Assembly: GCF_004359215.1 (NCBI RefSeq)
Contig: NC_090616.1
Span: forward strand, 3,740,542-3,794,804
Direction of reading: 5' to 3'
Length of the DNA: 54,263 nt
Origin: Bremia lactucae
Lineage: Eukaryota; Oomycota; Peronosporomycetes; Peronosporales; Peronosporaceae
In this document: positions 10,064 to 20,270 of the stretch, piece by piece
Layout: every line of letters begins with the position of its first letter
How positions within the stretch are numbered: the stretch's first letter is position 1
Notes under the pieces: generated by a model
Seen by the model: only the letters and a program-made list of their open reading frames with translations
What the model was told of the DNA's origin: nothing
Databases searched by the model: none
Translations under genes and position numbers: made by a program

Positions 10064-11061
10064 TTGCCCATCCAAACTTCTCTCGTTGCTCACAACATGG
10101 AGACAGCAAAGTTTTCTAATGCTGTCTCGTCGTCTGCGCTGGATAGCGCAGCGACCATTCATGAGAGCGCTGCTCATAAAAGCGCAGCCGCTTCTCCGTT
10201 GGATAAAGCCACAACGCCTTATGCTCAGACCATTATCCATAATGGTTGGCCGAATCATCATGGGTGCAATATCCCTGAGATACGCGGAGTGGCACGTCTA
10301 AGTCCACCGAGTATGGTCGGCCGAGGTGGCATCATACTGAGTGTCAGTAGTGACACTGTTGGCGGTTCGCCAGGACCTCAAGGGTGCAATATACCTGAGA
10401 TACGTGGAGTGGCACGTTTAAGTCCACCGAGTGTGGTCGGCCGAGGTGGCACCATACTGAGTGTCAATAGTGACACTAATGGCGGTTCGCCAGGGCATTT
10501 TAAGTCAAACCCTCCTAATGCACGTGAAGCGACACGTAAACGTTCGCTGGATAAGCAAGTTGAGATACCTAACTCCTTTTCGGATGTCGAATTAGACACC
10601 ATGTCTGATATAGAACCAATACGGGCTGGAAAACCCGGGGACGTGAATGTCCCGGCCTCTAAGAGGCGTAATGTCTCTACTCCAAGACAGGGGAGACGCG
10701 AAGAGTTTATACCCTCACAAAGTGTACGTGTGATCAATTACATACGCCTGTAAATGGTGTAACCGATAACATTGAGGGGGAAGTTAGCCTTGCGGCAATC
10801 CCCTCGTTACATGCTTTTTTAGAGCTAGACGAAATGTCTATTGATGAGTGCGGTCGAGCCTTAAAAGCTGGTGACTTATCTGAAATGGTCATTCGACCTA
10901 TGGTTGAGTTAAACTCATCGTCACTTCTAGACGAAGCTTTCCTGGATGACACAAAAGCTGCACTTAGTGCGCGAAATGGATCATCGATCCTTAAAGATAC
11001 GGATCCCTTTTATTCCTTGATTAAGGAATTCCAAGATGTGGTATGTAATAACCCACCATAA
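10064..11061 (+). pseudogene. Family C protease-RT linker with a 40-residue tandem repeat (unit C2)
   Basis: Open frame 10064-10753 and its continuation 10834-11061. Compared with C1, about 210 bp are extra at 10049-10258. That extra piece encodes SSSALDSAATIHESAAHKS and is closely related to plus-strand DNA at 40105-40330 inside element A2. It is followed by a 120-bp tandem duplication (10261-10380 and 10381-10500, roughly 90 percent alike, 40 residues each: GCNIPEIRGVARLSPPS). The frame is kept through both copies. A frameshift at about 10725 separates the SIDECGRALKAGDLSEM block. Confidence 0.65.
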
Positions 11062-11100
11062 GTTTTACCTCCGGATAGAGGTGTTCGTCATGAAATTGAC

Positions 11101-11880
11101 TTGGTTCCAGGAACCAAATACTGTGTCACAAGACAATGGCCTTTACTAAAGGAGCAGTGTGACGTCATTGACGATTTCTTCCGTGCTAAGCACGAGGCAG
11201 GAATGGTACGAGAGAGCAAATCTCCTCATCCGACATTTTGTGGCAAAAAGTCAATTGGTAAATGGCGCATTGTACATGCTTATAATAAGCTTAATGCTGC
11301 AACTATACCAGCACAAACCCCCATTCGTAGAAAGGATTTTCTTCAAGATAATATGGTGGGATGCACAATGTACAGTGCATTGGACTTAGTCGATGGCTAC
11401 TACCAATTGCTCATGCGAGCTAGCGATATCCCGCTTACAGCGGCTAGCACCCCAAGCGGCATGTTATGGGAGTGGCTGGTTATGCCACAAGGGCTTTCCA
11501 ACGCCCCGGCAACATTTAATCGTCTAGTGACGCAACTGTTTCGCCCACCCCCCCTCATCGAGGTTATGCACAGACTTATTTCGATGACATTTTTGTCCAT
11601 AGTCGTGCGGAGCAGGGTCGGTCGGATATGGAAAACCATTTAGACCATTTGCGAGCAGTGCTCGAGTGCATGCGCACAAACAAATTGTATGCCAATGCAT
11701 CTAAATGCATTTTTGGCGCAGACGAAATTCCTTTTTTAGGATGCTTCATTGGAAAGCGAGGCCTTAGAGCGGATCCCGCTAAGGTAAAAGCCATAGTAGA
11801 TTGGCCGGTTCCTAAAAACCAAAAGGATTTGCGTAAGTGGTTGGGTCTCGCCAATTATTTACACAAATATAGCGAAAATT
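11101..11880 (+). pseudogene. Family C reverse transcriptase (unit C2)
   Basis: The best-preserved family C RT. 11101-11560 reads KYCVTRQWPLLKEQCDVID, then the fingers, MYSALDLVDGYYQLLMR and MPQGLSNAPATFNRLV. A frameshift at about 11545 within a run of C residues precedes YFDDIFVHSRAEQG (catalytic YxDD, about 11573-11612). The thumb CIFGADEIPFLGCFIG follows in the frame opened at 11628. The run of eight C residues (11545-11552) where C3 has CCTTCATCG is the likely frameshift cause. Confidence 0.82.
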
Positions 11881-12350
11881 ACGCTGATATGGCTAGGCCA
11901 TTATCTAATCTCCTTAAAAAGGATACAGAATGGTGCTGGACTAGCACCGAAAATAATGCTTTTCGAGCAGTTAAGGATAGTCTTATCCATGCCCCGATTC
12001 TGGCACTGCCAAACCCAAATTGGCCTTTCAGTGTCGTCTGTGACGCATCAGATTTTGCCATTGGCAGTGCTCTGTTACAAACAGATGTTGATGGGCATGA
12101 ACGTGTTATTGCGTTCGAGTCTAGACAGCTTAAAGCTGCGGAAAAGAACTACCCAGTTCATGACAAAGAGTTACTTGCTATAAAGTATGCTCTCGTCAAA
12201 TTCAGAGTTCATCTGCTCGGCTCGAAGCCGTTTGTGATATATACAGATCACGCGTCATTACGCACGGCGACTAAGTCGCCCTATCTCTCACAGAGATCGG
12301 CCCGATGGCTATCCTTTTTTGCGGAATACAAACTTCGAGGTGAAGTATAA
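11881..12350 (+). pseudogene. Family C RNase H (unit C2)
   Basis: Continuous with the RT thumb in one 240-residue frame (11628-12350): VVCDASDFAIGSALLQTD (first catalytic Asp), FESRQLKAAEKNYPVHDKE (Glu region), YTDHASLRTATKSPYLSQR. It ends where KYKPGKxN would be expected, because a base change turns the frame into GEV-stop at 12348. Degrades the RNA strand during reverse transcription. Confidence 0.82.
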
Positions 12351-12535
12351 ACCCGGCAAGCAAATGCTTTGGCCGATGCGTTATCACGCAGACCAGATTA
12401 TGAGCTTTCTCATTTACAATTATCTCGTCGCCTATTCCTGAATTAATCCGCTCGGTTTACGCCAAGGATGAACAGTGTGTAGCTCTGCTACGATCTCTAA
12501 AGAACTCGGATTCAGGTACTTAATTACCGGCACGT

Positions 12536-12913
12536 TTGCGTGCAAGGTTACATCGACTTTCTATCGATAACAACCTGATGCTTTATTGCACAGACATCGC
12601 GGACCCTCCGCGTGTCGTTGTTCCTCATGATGAGGGTTTGAAGTACCGAATCCGCTATGAGGCACACGATACAGTCCTTGGTGTTCATGTCGGTAGAGAA
12701 AAGACCAACGGCTCTATAAGCCAGAGTTATTGGTGGCCCAAACTTTATAAATGGGTCAGCACATATGTTTGCACATGCGAAAGTTGCCAACGGGTTAAGC
12801 CCTCGGCCCATGCTGCTGCACCACTGGCGAGTCTTCCCGTCCCCATAGGCTGCTGGGGGCCACGCGTTTCATTAACGATACTACTGCGTGGTTCAGGGCT
12901 TGGTGGGGGGTGA
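12536..12913 (+). pseudogene. Family C integrase, internally deleted (unit C2)
   Basis: Sequence the same as 5976-6353, including the loss of the catalytic core after GCWG and the premature end. The shared internal deletion shows that C1 and C2 are copies of one defective form in this part. Confidence 0.8.
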
Positions 12914-12959
12914 ATTAGCCGATAGGCTTGCTGATATCAGCCCTTTTACCGTCTTGCGC

Positions 12960-13360
12960 CGAGACAGGCAGTCGTGCCGCAGATTGCTGCATCCTTACCA
13001 GGATATCCAATTGGCCCTGTAAGCGAGGCTGCTGACGCTTCAGCGTTGAAAGACGGTCCTGAACCGCCTCAAAAGAGCTCTCAACCCGAGCAAGGACCTC
13101 ACGAAGGAGTTGCACCTCGTGCCGTAGAGCATCAATGCTTACGCCGAAATTTCGGCCTCCTCCCGGGAACCTTCAGTTTCGTGCGGTGAAACTTTTAAAG
13201 CGACGTCGTCGTAGGGCCAATACCAGTATCTGGTGAAGTTACTAGGGAACCCCTCTTCTGAAAACTCTTGGTAATTCGAGGTACCTCTTCGGCAAGATTG
13301 CACGTACGCCGTAGACGTTTTTGAGCGCCAAGCTCAGGGCTAACTCGCGTCAAACGACGC
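12960..13360 (+). pseudogene. Family C pol tail and broken chromodomain (unit C2)
   Basis: Same sequence as 6400-6800: linker VPQIAASLPGYP, then a chromodomain remnant from about 13187 with stops. Nothing distinguishes it from the first copy. Confidence 0.58.
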
Positions 13361-13453
13361 TTCCCACCACTAAACGTGGGATAGGATGGATCTATAGCCT
13401 TAGTGCGGCTTCGATCCATGGTTGTACGGTCAGCCGAAGCACTGAAATATCGG

Positions 13454-14170
13454 CTAGGCCTTTCTTCGTTTTGTAGCATAAATGCCGATGTAACTGGCCT
13501 TTGGCCTTAAGCTTAGCGAAATCGAAGCAAAGCTTCCGTTCCAAACGAACATCACCTCTATCCGCAGACTATCTGATATTCCAGACATTACGAAGTCAGC
13601 GGGCCCGGTGGTGCCAGTTCTCAAATGAGACTTCGTTTTCACTCCTTGTTTCGTTTGGAAACAAAACGATCGGAATTTCCCTCGTGGAGTCACCGAAGCC
13701 CCACGGGCTTGATCACGTAGACGCGTCCGATACTGGCTTCGGGTCATTACCTTTGGCGTAAGGTATTGCTCATGAAGAGCGTCGCGGGCAGCGATCTCAT
13801 TCGGCGTCCTCGCCGGGTCACCGGAGATCCAGATGGCCAAGCTACGACCCGCTATCTCTTTGAGATACTCGTCCGCACTAAGCGGAGTGAATCTATATTC
13901 ACTATGAGCTTTAGCTTTCGCTATCTCGGCAGCTCGACGACGAGCTCTTTCCTCTTTTGGATTTGCCCGCTCTTGCTCTATATCAAGCGGATACGTAATG
14001 ATGTTGAACTCAGGGTCCTGTGTCCTGCTCAATGCATTTAAGACATGAGTGGCACCACGTTCTGGGAACGAATTCGGGGCCCGCCGACGTTTATCTGGAG
14101 AAGAAGGCGTGTAAGAGCGACGCTCTTTCTCCTCATCCTCTGATGAAGAGTGACTTTCAAAGTCCACCAT
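13454..14170 (-). CDS. Antisense accessory ORF of family C (unit C2)
   Basis: The same 238-residue protein (from the first ATG) as at 6894-7610, with no difference seen, because both lie in the homogenised 2.66-kb tract. It starts MVDFESHSSSEDEEKERR about 160 bp from the 3' LTR and converges on pol. The independent copy in C3 is the informative comparison for constraint. Confidence 0.58.
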   Translation of the reverse strand: MVDFESHSSSEDEEKERRSYTPSSPDKRRRAPNSFPERGATHVLNALSRTQDPEFNIITYPLDIEQERANPKEERARRRAAEIAKAKAHSEYRFTPLSADEYLKEIAGRSLAIWISGDPARTPNEIAARDALHEQYLTPKVMTRSQYRTRLRDQARGASVTPRGKFRSFCFQTKQGVKTKSHLRTGTTGPADFVMSGISDSLRIEVMFVWNGSFASISLSLRPKASYIGIYATKRRKA

Positions 14171-14331
14171 CCCCTCATCGTCGAGGAAGGTACTAAGAGT
14201 CTGTGACTCGCGCTTGATTGTTATGAGACAAAGGAAAGAAAACACAACCGAACGGTTAGGTGTTTAAGTTCCAACCTCAAAGAGGAAATGAAGCGAATGT
14301 TGTCACTCGGTATCAACAGTCTGATGGGGGA

Positions 14332-14811
14332 GGGGCACACATCGATTTGAGAACCGTTGTTGTGGTATCTTTACTTTATGGGTAATATACCCTTTTATCT
14401 AATTTCAAAATATTAAGTTACTTAAATCCCATTTAGTATGGGTAACAAATGTGTCGCCGCCAGATATAAATCTGGCGGCTAAAATCTATTTTTGATTAGC
14501 TAGGGTAAGGTTGTTAGATTTAATTAATTAAACAAAGTGCAGTTCCCCTTTTGATCTTAAAGCGTTAAGTGCCTTTCTAAGGCTTGCGCATTGATGTGTA
14601 AGAGATAGAAGCCTTTCTAAGGTATATCCTCTTTAGGCACTATTTGCCACTTGGTTTTACGAACCCCTCAATTCCTTGAACTAGGATTCCTTAAGCTTTA
14701 ATAGCTTGTACGACTCCCTGAGTTGTTTGACCCATTAGTTCAATAGAACTAAGTGACAATTTGAGTCCGAAAGTATTCTTCTGACTTTAGGAGCGAGGTG
14801 GCTCCGCTACA
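14332..14811 (+). repeat. Family C LTR 3 (3' end of array)
   Basis: The same as LTR 2 in my reading, including loss of the first six bases, and unlike LTR 1. Its last base, 14811, is followed directly by the right copy of GATGC. Confidence 0.85.
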
Positions 14812-15034
14812 GATGCATTCGCTAATGCATACAAGCGCCAGTTTTCTTCTACACGGCATCTGGAACCGGCACAATGTCTCTTTACTCTTGGGTGCCTCCA
14901 AACAATCAACAGCGTTGTGTATTGCCTTTGTCAATGAAAACAAACACGTGTCTGTTATGTTGCAACCTCAGCATCCAGCTCCGCTCATCGCTGCGCGTTG
15001 GAGAAGAGTTACTTCCTCGGACGCCCTAGCATGA
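14812..15034 (+). pseudogene. OTU-like protease fragment, C-terminal part
   Basis: Right-hand half of the gene broken by the C array. DAFANAYKRQFSS reads on from the left half, then a frameshift near 14870-14890 leads to LLLGASKQSTALCIAFVNEN and HVSVMLQPQHPAPLIAARW, ending at a stop at 15032-15034. An OTU-type catalytic His is expected in such a NENKHVSV-like strand, and a P-P-ending tail with Trp is common in transposon OTU proteins. Broken and inactive. Confidence 0.48.
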
Positions 15035-15207
15035 CAAGAATTATTCAATACAACCTTTGAATTGATAGGCGCAAAGATCTGCCTCTCTGCACCCGCCAGT
15101 CACCATTGAATAGTTTAATCTTAGACAGCTTGTTTTATCCGCTAATGTACAAGTGCAGTAGATGTGAAGATTCATGGAAGCTAGTCGAACGCAAATACTA
15201 CTGAATT
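15035..15207. other. Short non-coding spacer
   Basis: 173 bp between the OTU pseudogene and element A1. Nothing recognised. Confidence 0.4.
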
Positions 15208-15795
15208 TGTAACAGGCTAAATTTGCCCTACGTTACACAAACTCGTTAAATACACCAAGTGCACTTAACGGAATGGTCAATTACTTCATGTGAAGTACTT
15301 AGACCTGCCACTCTGGTGTGGTTCACATAGTGACCCACCCTTGTGTATGTGATGCACATAGTTGAATTCACATTAGAAGGGATGACGGCTAGCGTCATCC
15401 GTAATCGGGGGTGTTCAGAATTATACGCTCGCAATGTAGGGATGCATATCTACAGAGGTGGCGTCCATTGATTGAATAAACGGTTTTATATTTAATTCGA
15501 TTAAATTTGAATCAGTCTTAAAAGTACTTCCTCGTTAACGAGTGCGCACATGAAGCCGGATTACTGGTTACTGACACGCTCCGAGAGACGGGTCCTAAGA
15601 AGTACTACCAGTGCTACCAAGTGTAGGCGGGCGCTACTGATAACAGCCACGCTCTACTTATGCACGCACCTTCTAGCACAGTGTAAAAGCGTTTAAAGCC
15701 TCCTCTCACGTGCAATGAAGAAATTGATGAACGCCTAAGCGACCTTACAAAACGAATTAAGTTCCTTATGAAAAGAGTCGACGCGGAAGAGGATG
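15208..15795 (+). repeat. 5' LTR of A1 with its U5 end and primer site inverted
   Basis: From TGTAACAGGC at 15208 the sequence follows the A LTR to about 15580. At 15611 the reverse complement of the primer site (GTGCTACCAAG) and from 15622 the reverse complement of the LTR end (TGTAGGCGGGC...) appear, continuing to about 15795 at a point matching the middle of the LTR. The distal third of the LTR plus the PBS is thus flipped in place. Gag sequence follows at once. Confidence 0.75.
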
Positions 15796-16440
15796 AGCCT
15801 CGTATTAATTGGCACATTTCCCTCACCTCTCCGAACATCATCGGGAGTTGGTGAGCACATGGCGCAGGGACTTGGTGAACAAGCCATTACCAGGCTCTTG
15901 GGTAGTCCTCTTGAGCAACATGTTGCTCAGTTGGAGCAGTTTGACGCATTCGTGCTCGGACAGCGGAGAGCCGCGTCCGAGGCACAAAGCGATGCTGAGG
16001 CGGCGTCCGTCACTCAGGCTCCGGATGAGCTGAGGCGAGAGCAGACTTGGAGCGAGGCTCTCAACAGAACTGTTGAGATGCTCTCCGCCCGCCCGTATCA
16101 GCCGAGGCCCGTTCGCACCCAAGTTCGATAAAAATGCAGCGCGGACGGTTGTCCATTGGATGTTAGCCGTGTAGCAATGCGGTGTGGCATAGCTCATCGA
16201 AAACAACACCCGGATGGTGTCGTACATCATGTCGCATTTGCGCGGCAAGGCCTCAGAGTAGACTTACTCGGCGCTTATGGCAGACTGAAATGCTTTTCCA
16301 ACATGGGCTATCGTTAAGGAAAAGCTTTGCTCCATGACCAGCCGCCGAAAAACGAGGTGTTGCTTGAGGCGCGCCGACAAGTGAAGCGATTTCTGCAAGA
16401 ATATGTGCAGGAGATGAAATATCTACCCAGCTTGTGCAGA
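15796..16440 (+). pseudogene. gag: Family A gag, degraded (A1)
   Basis: Frame 15793-16131 holds GEHMAQGLGEQAITRLLGSP, then QLEQFDAFVLGQRRAASEA (coiled-coil-like) and ALNRTVEMLSARPYQPRPV. Past a frameshift the capsid block equivalent to A2's SHLRAKASEWAYSALMAD appears at about 16220-16290, broken. Matched on the minus strand by A2 46800-46121. Confidence 0.7.
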
Positions 16441-17000
16441 CTAAAGTAGTTGATAGGACGAAGACATGCAGTCATGCGTCTGAGTGTCCTACACAGAGCC
16501 AAAAGCTTGTGGCAGTAGACGGTGATCTGACAGGAAGTCAAGCGTCGCATGATCCGGCACAGTGCATGGGCCTGGTGCGGTTGAGAGGGGTGCGTAAGCC
16601 GAGAGATCAACGGCATCCGCTTCCACAAAGGTCGTGGTGACACGAAAAACGATTACCCGATAAATAAGGACGATCAATGGCACGTCAAAACGAGTGATCT
16701 TTGGACCAGTACCCGGAAAAAGAGACGGGCCTTAATTCAAGGTGTTTGAATCCGTCGAAGATAAATTGGCCGAGGCATCCTCAGTTGAGGTGCTCCATCA
16801 CGTCTTAAAATCTGCCGCGGAGATAGAGAAACTCCCGGAGATGTCGCGGGATCTGTCCTGTCCAAACTTAAGAAAGGAAAAGTCGCACGATGTAGTCGCA
16901 CTAGTTCTAGACGAGAAATTAGTGGATTGTTGCTCGTCGTCCTCGGTGGATGAGAGCGTCCTAGAAACGGACAAAAATAAACGATAAATTGCTCAAAGCT
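16441..17000 (+). pseudogene. Family A gag end and pre-RT linker (A1)
   Basis: SQKLVAVDGDLTGSQASHDP near 16500-16560 matches A2 near 44830. A 5' piece of pol follows at 16742-16987 (LVDCCSSSSVDESVLETDKNKR), equal to A2 LVDCCSSSTMDKSVLETDNKKR. The aspartic protease that should precede it is deleted. Confidence 0.6.
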
Positions 17001-17059
17001 GCGATGCCTTGTGATTCAGTCCGTTTTTTTCTCCTGTGGAAATATCGTGATAAAAAATA

Positions 17060-17908
17060 GTGCCGAGCCGTCGACATGCCAATAGGGTCATCGGGCACAA
17101 AAATGACCTCGAACCTGGCAACAAGTTTTGTGTGACGTTGCCGAAAGAACAATTCGATTATATCGATGAGTCCTTCGACAAAAGAGCCAGATGGGACATG
17201 CACGTGAAAGCAAGTCGCCTCACCGCAGCCCGACCTTCTGTGTGCATAAGGCCACAGGTGGATGGCGCGCGGTTCACGCTCACTTAAAGCCGAGCAAGGC
17301 CACCTTATCGGCGCAAACGCAGATCCCCGGATAAATGTTTTGCTGAACTGCATGGGTAGTCAGCTATCTTTTCCGCGTTAGAATTAAATGATGGCTACTA
17401 TCAGGTACTCATGAGCGAGTCCGATGTAGCGAAAACGGCAGTAAGCACCCCAAGGGGTATGCTTTGGATGTGGCTTGATATGCCTTAAGGTTTAAAAAAA
17501 GCACCATCGACATTCAACCGAGGGGTGACTCACGTGATCCGTCAGCGCCGTGCGTACGCGCCCCATTACTTTGACGATGTATTCGTTCATAGTAGGGTCG
17601 AGGATGGGCTGAGCGAAATAGAGCTGCACAAGCGTCATTAAGACACCGTGTTGCAGACTCGGGAGGACGCCAAATGGTACGCCAACTTGCAAAAGCGTGT
17701 CGTACGGGTCTCCGAGATACCTGTGATGGGCTGCATCGTAGGGACACACGGTGTACGAGCAGACCCAGACAAGGTAAAGTCGGCAAAGGAATGGCCAATC
17801 CCACGACAAGTGAAAAATTTGCGCCTATTCAAAGGACTAGCTCATTACTTGCATAAGTATATGACGAATTATGCGGAGCGGACTAAGCCCTTGTCTGACC
17901 TCCATTAA
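17060..17908 (+). pseudogene. Family A reverse transcriptase, degraded (A1)
   Basis: Pieces in changing frames: LEPGNKFCVTLPKEQFDYID (about 17110-17165), LNDGYYQVLMSESDVAKTAV near 17387-17440, YFDDVFVHSRVEDGLSEIE near 17570-17625 (catalytic YxDD), then MGCIVGTHGVRADPDKVKS and FKGLAHYLHKYMTNYAERTK in the frame ending at 17908. Stops at several points, for example after ADMP at about 17486. Confidence 0.78.
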
Positions 17909-18400
17909 AGGTAACAAGAATGGGTTTGGTCAAATGGACGGGAAGATGCGCTCACATCAGTGAAGCAATCTCTTGTAGAGGCACCGGTCTTAGCATTGCT
18001 AGACACGGATAAGCTCTTTAGTGTCGTCTGCGATGCAAGTACTTTTGCAATTGGCAGCGCGCTCATGCAAAACGATGACAATGGTGTTGACCGTGTCATA
18101 TTTTATCAGTCCCGGCTTATGAAGCCGCGGAAAATAATTACCCTGTGCATGGCAAGAAGCTATTTTCAAAAATCTACTCGTGTTTAATTTGAGTGTACCT
18201 GTTGGGCACCGAACTATTTGTTGTTTAAACGGATCACGCATCACTGCCGACCGCAATAAAATCACAATACCTCTCGCCTAGAATGGCAAGATGGCTCACA
18301 TCCTCTTCTGAATTCAATCCCAAGTTATATACAAGCCGGGTAAATCGAATGTCTAGACTGACGCGTCAATCGCAGACCAAACTTCGCGGCAATACACCAG
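17909..18400 (+). pseudogene. Family A RNase H, degraded (A1)
   Basis: VEAPVLALLDTDKLFSVVCD, then ASTFAIGSALMQNDDNGVDR, then RLMKP near 17960-18130. The following VHGKKL and TDHAS blocks are frame-broken (18140-18290). Matches A2 43357-43080. Confidence 0.75.
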
Positions 18401-18406
18401 AATAGT

Positions 18407-19960
18407 ATGTCTCGTGCTAAGGCACAAGTTGAGTCGTCAACGTTGGCATCCATGCAGGCATACCACGTGACGAACTCCTTGACCTCCGAAATAAAGAAGA
18501 GATACAGTCAGGACGAACTTTGTCGCCTGCTGTTGAATCACTTTGGTGGACGAAAGGTCTCCCTTCCGTCGCACCTGAAGGCTAAGCTAAGTCGAATTAG
18601 CTACAGCGATGGCCCACGATGGCATCAGCTATCACATTTTTACCTCTTGAGAATCTATGTCCCTCAAGACACAAATCTCAAGCTGAAGATTCTCCACGAG
18701 CTCCATGATGCACCATCGAGTGGGCATCTGGGCCGTGGAAATAGATTTTTACGAGTGTCAGAGGAGTTTTGGTGGTCACACCTTATATTCGCGCCTGCAA
18801 ACAGTGTCAGCGCGTAAAGCCTGCAGCGTCCAGCAATGCGTTACTGAAGCCGCTGCCGATTCCAGCGGATTGCTGGAAGTCGGTCATGCTGGACTTCATC
18901 TTTGACATGCCGCCTGACCAGAAATGTCGCATGGTGCTTGTCAACTTTGGAGAAAGACTGAGCAAAATGGTGCATTTACCACCATGTAGCACCACGATCA
19001 CAGGCAAGGGGTAACTCTATCTGTCCAGGATTACGACAACACGGGATGCCGGAGTCCATAGTATCGGACTGGGACTCTTGTTTTACGTCGGGTTTCGGTG
19101 TCATGGGTTAGAGCTGCTGGGTAGCAAGCTCCACATTCTACAGCCGATCATCGCCAGACCGATGGCTAATCGGGTTGTGACGGATGTATTGCGAACGGCA
19201 GTGACTCCCAGAGAATGGAGTAAAAAATTGCCCTCGTGGAGTTTGCTATAAATAACAGTGTCCATGCCAGTACGGGTGAGACACCGGTTTATGTAAACGA
19301 ACCGCGCCATCCTCGGACCCCAGTCTCGTTTGTGCACATCCCGATTCTTAGAAGGGAGGGCCCTTCACTACTCTTGGTGCGAAAGAGGGACATAGTTTCG
19401 TCAATATGACGATGACCCGCGAGGGTACATGTCAACAACGAAATGACCGTGCTGGTCAAGCAGGGATCAGTATGGAGTCTCGGCGAGGAATGCATGGGCT
19501 CCAGAGGTTTTGTTATTAGCAGCTACGTCCTACAACCAACCTCTTGGCGGAGTTATAGGCGACTTGATGCTAAAACCGTGAGCAAGGGTCAACACTTTGT
19601 GGATGAACGCTTGCCATCGCACGAAAAGTCTGTGACGCGATGACAAGCGCACAGGACAAGCACAACAATATGCGGACCAAAACGGTTGCAAAATAATGAA
19701 CGCTTTAGAGCGAAAACGAGTACTATTAAGTACTGCTACCCTACCTAAAATGCAGTTTCTGTATTACCCGGAGGTAATACGAAATTATTGCCGCGTTTCA
19801 TCTGGCCGATTGCGGTGGAGGCTGGAGACCTAAATTAAAGGCTCACTCTTCCCCGTATAAGAAGACACACCTTGTATTTTACGTGGGTCATCCCGGTATG
19901 TTGATCCAAAAGCAATAACAAAACCCATCATTTTAAGGAGACAGATGGCGACGCCGACTG
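18407..19960 (+). pseudogene. Family A integrase, degraded (A1)
   Basis: The zinc-binding part is in 18407-18800 (ILHELHDAPSSGHLGRGN, then CKQCQRVKPAASS). The core starts at MLDFIFDMPPDQKCRMVLVNF (18880-18950, first catalytic Asp region) and the DWDSCF-like second block lies at about 19065. A segment from 19310-19640 includes VNERPRHPRTPVSF in a broken frame and VLLLAATSY. A C-terminal SH3-like block LPRFIWPIAVEAGDLN lies near 19790-19835. Multiple stops. Confidence 0.7.
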
Positions 19961-20237
19961 TGAGTCGAGCGTCGTTCTAGTGAAAGAGACGGGGAAATAA
20001 AAAACTTCCATCTGAATGACTCTTCCGACCACGTTACGGACTTGGAGAGCGAGGGATATCATGCGCATAACGCGGATTCCTCAGCATCAACTTTTTCAAA
20101 AGGCCCAGTTGAAGTTTCAGCTTTTGGTAACCCTGGCAATACTTAGCGCGGGCATCGTGAAGATTCGAAGTCAGTTTCGAGATTTGACTTTCGAGATCCC
20201 CGATGTCCCTCGTTCCTCCCGTTGACGATTTTACCAA
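19960..20237 (+). pseudogene. Inverted fragment of the family A antisense ORF (A1)
   Basis: Contains DLESEGYHAHNADSSAS on the plus strand, matching plus-strand DLESEGYHASNASLSES at about 40549-40600 in A2. A2 lies on the minus strand, so the segment is in opposite orientation relative to the element in the two copies. The bases next to the polypurine tract (20207-20260) keep normal orientation, so the piece was flipped within A1. Confidence 0.55.
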
Positions 20238-20254
20238 ATGTAAAATTTGTTATT

Positions 20255-20270
20255 AAAGAGGGGGGGGGGA
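20255..20270 (+). promoter_or_regulatory. Polypurine tract of A1
   Basis: AAAGAGGGGGGGGGGA directly before the TGTAAC start of the 3' LTR, the plus-strand primer site of reverse transcription. Confidence 0.75.

Larger units (their letters stand above)
1669..14811 (+). mobile_element. Family C Ty3/Gypsy tandem array, LTR-internal-LTR-internal-LTR
   Basis: Three family C LTRs (1669-2151, 7772-8251, 14332-14811) flank two gag-pol-type interiors (C1 and C2), all in plus orientation. The outer ends carry the perfect 5-bp duplication GATGC, so the whole array occupies one insertion site. The middle LTR serves both interiors and is followed by an intact-looking primer-binding site at 8254. Both interiors are non-functional. 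From about 5594 to 8251 the first unit shows no difference from 12154-14811 in my line-by-line reading, while the upstream halves differ by several percent. Confidence 0.88.

Noticed and set aside
16961..17353. 130-codon minus-strand frame in A1
   Set aside because: Shadow of the RT N-terminal region, which reads LEPGNKFCVTLPKEQ on the plus strand.
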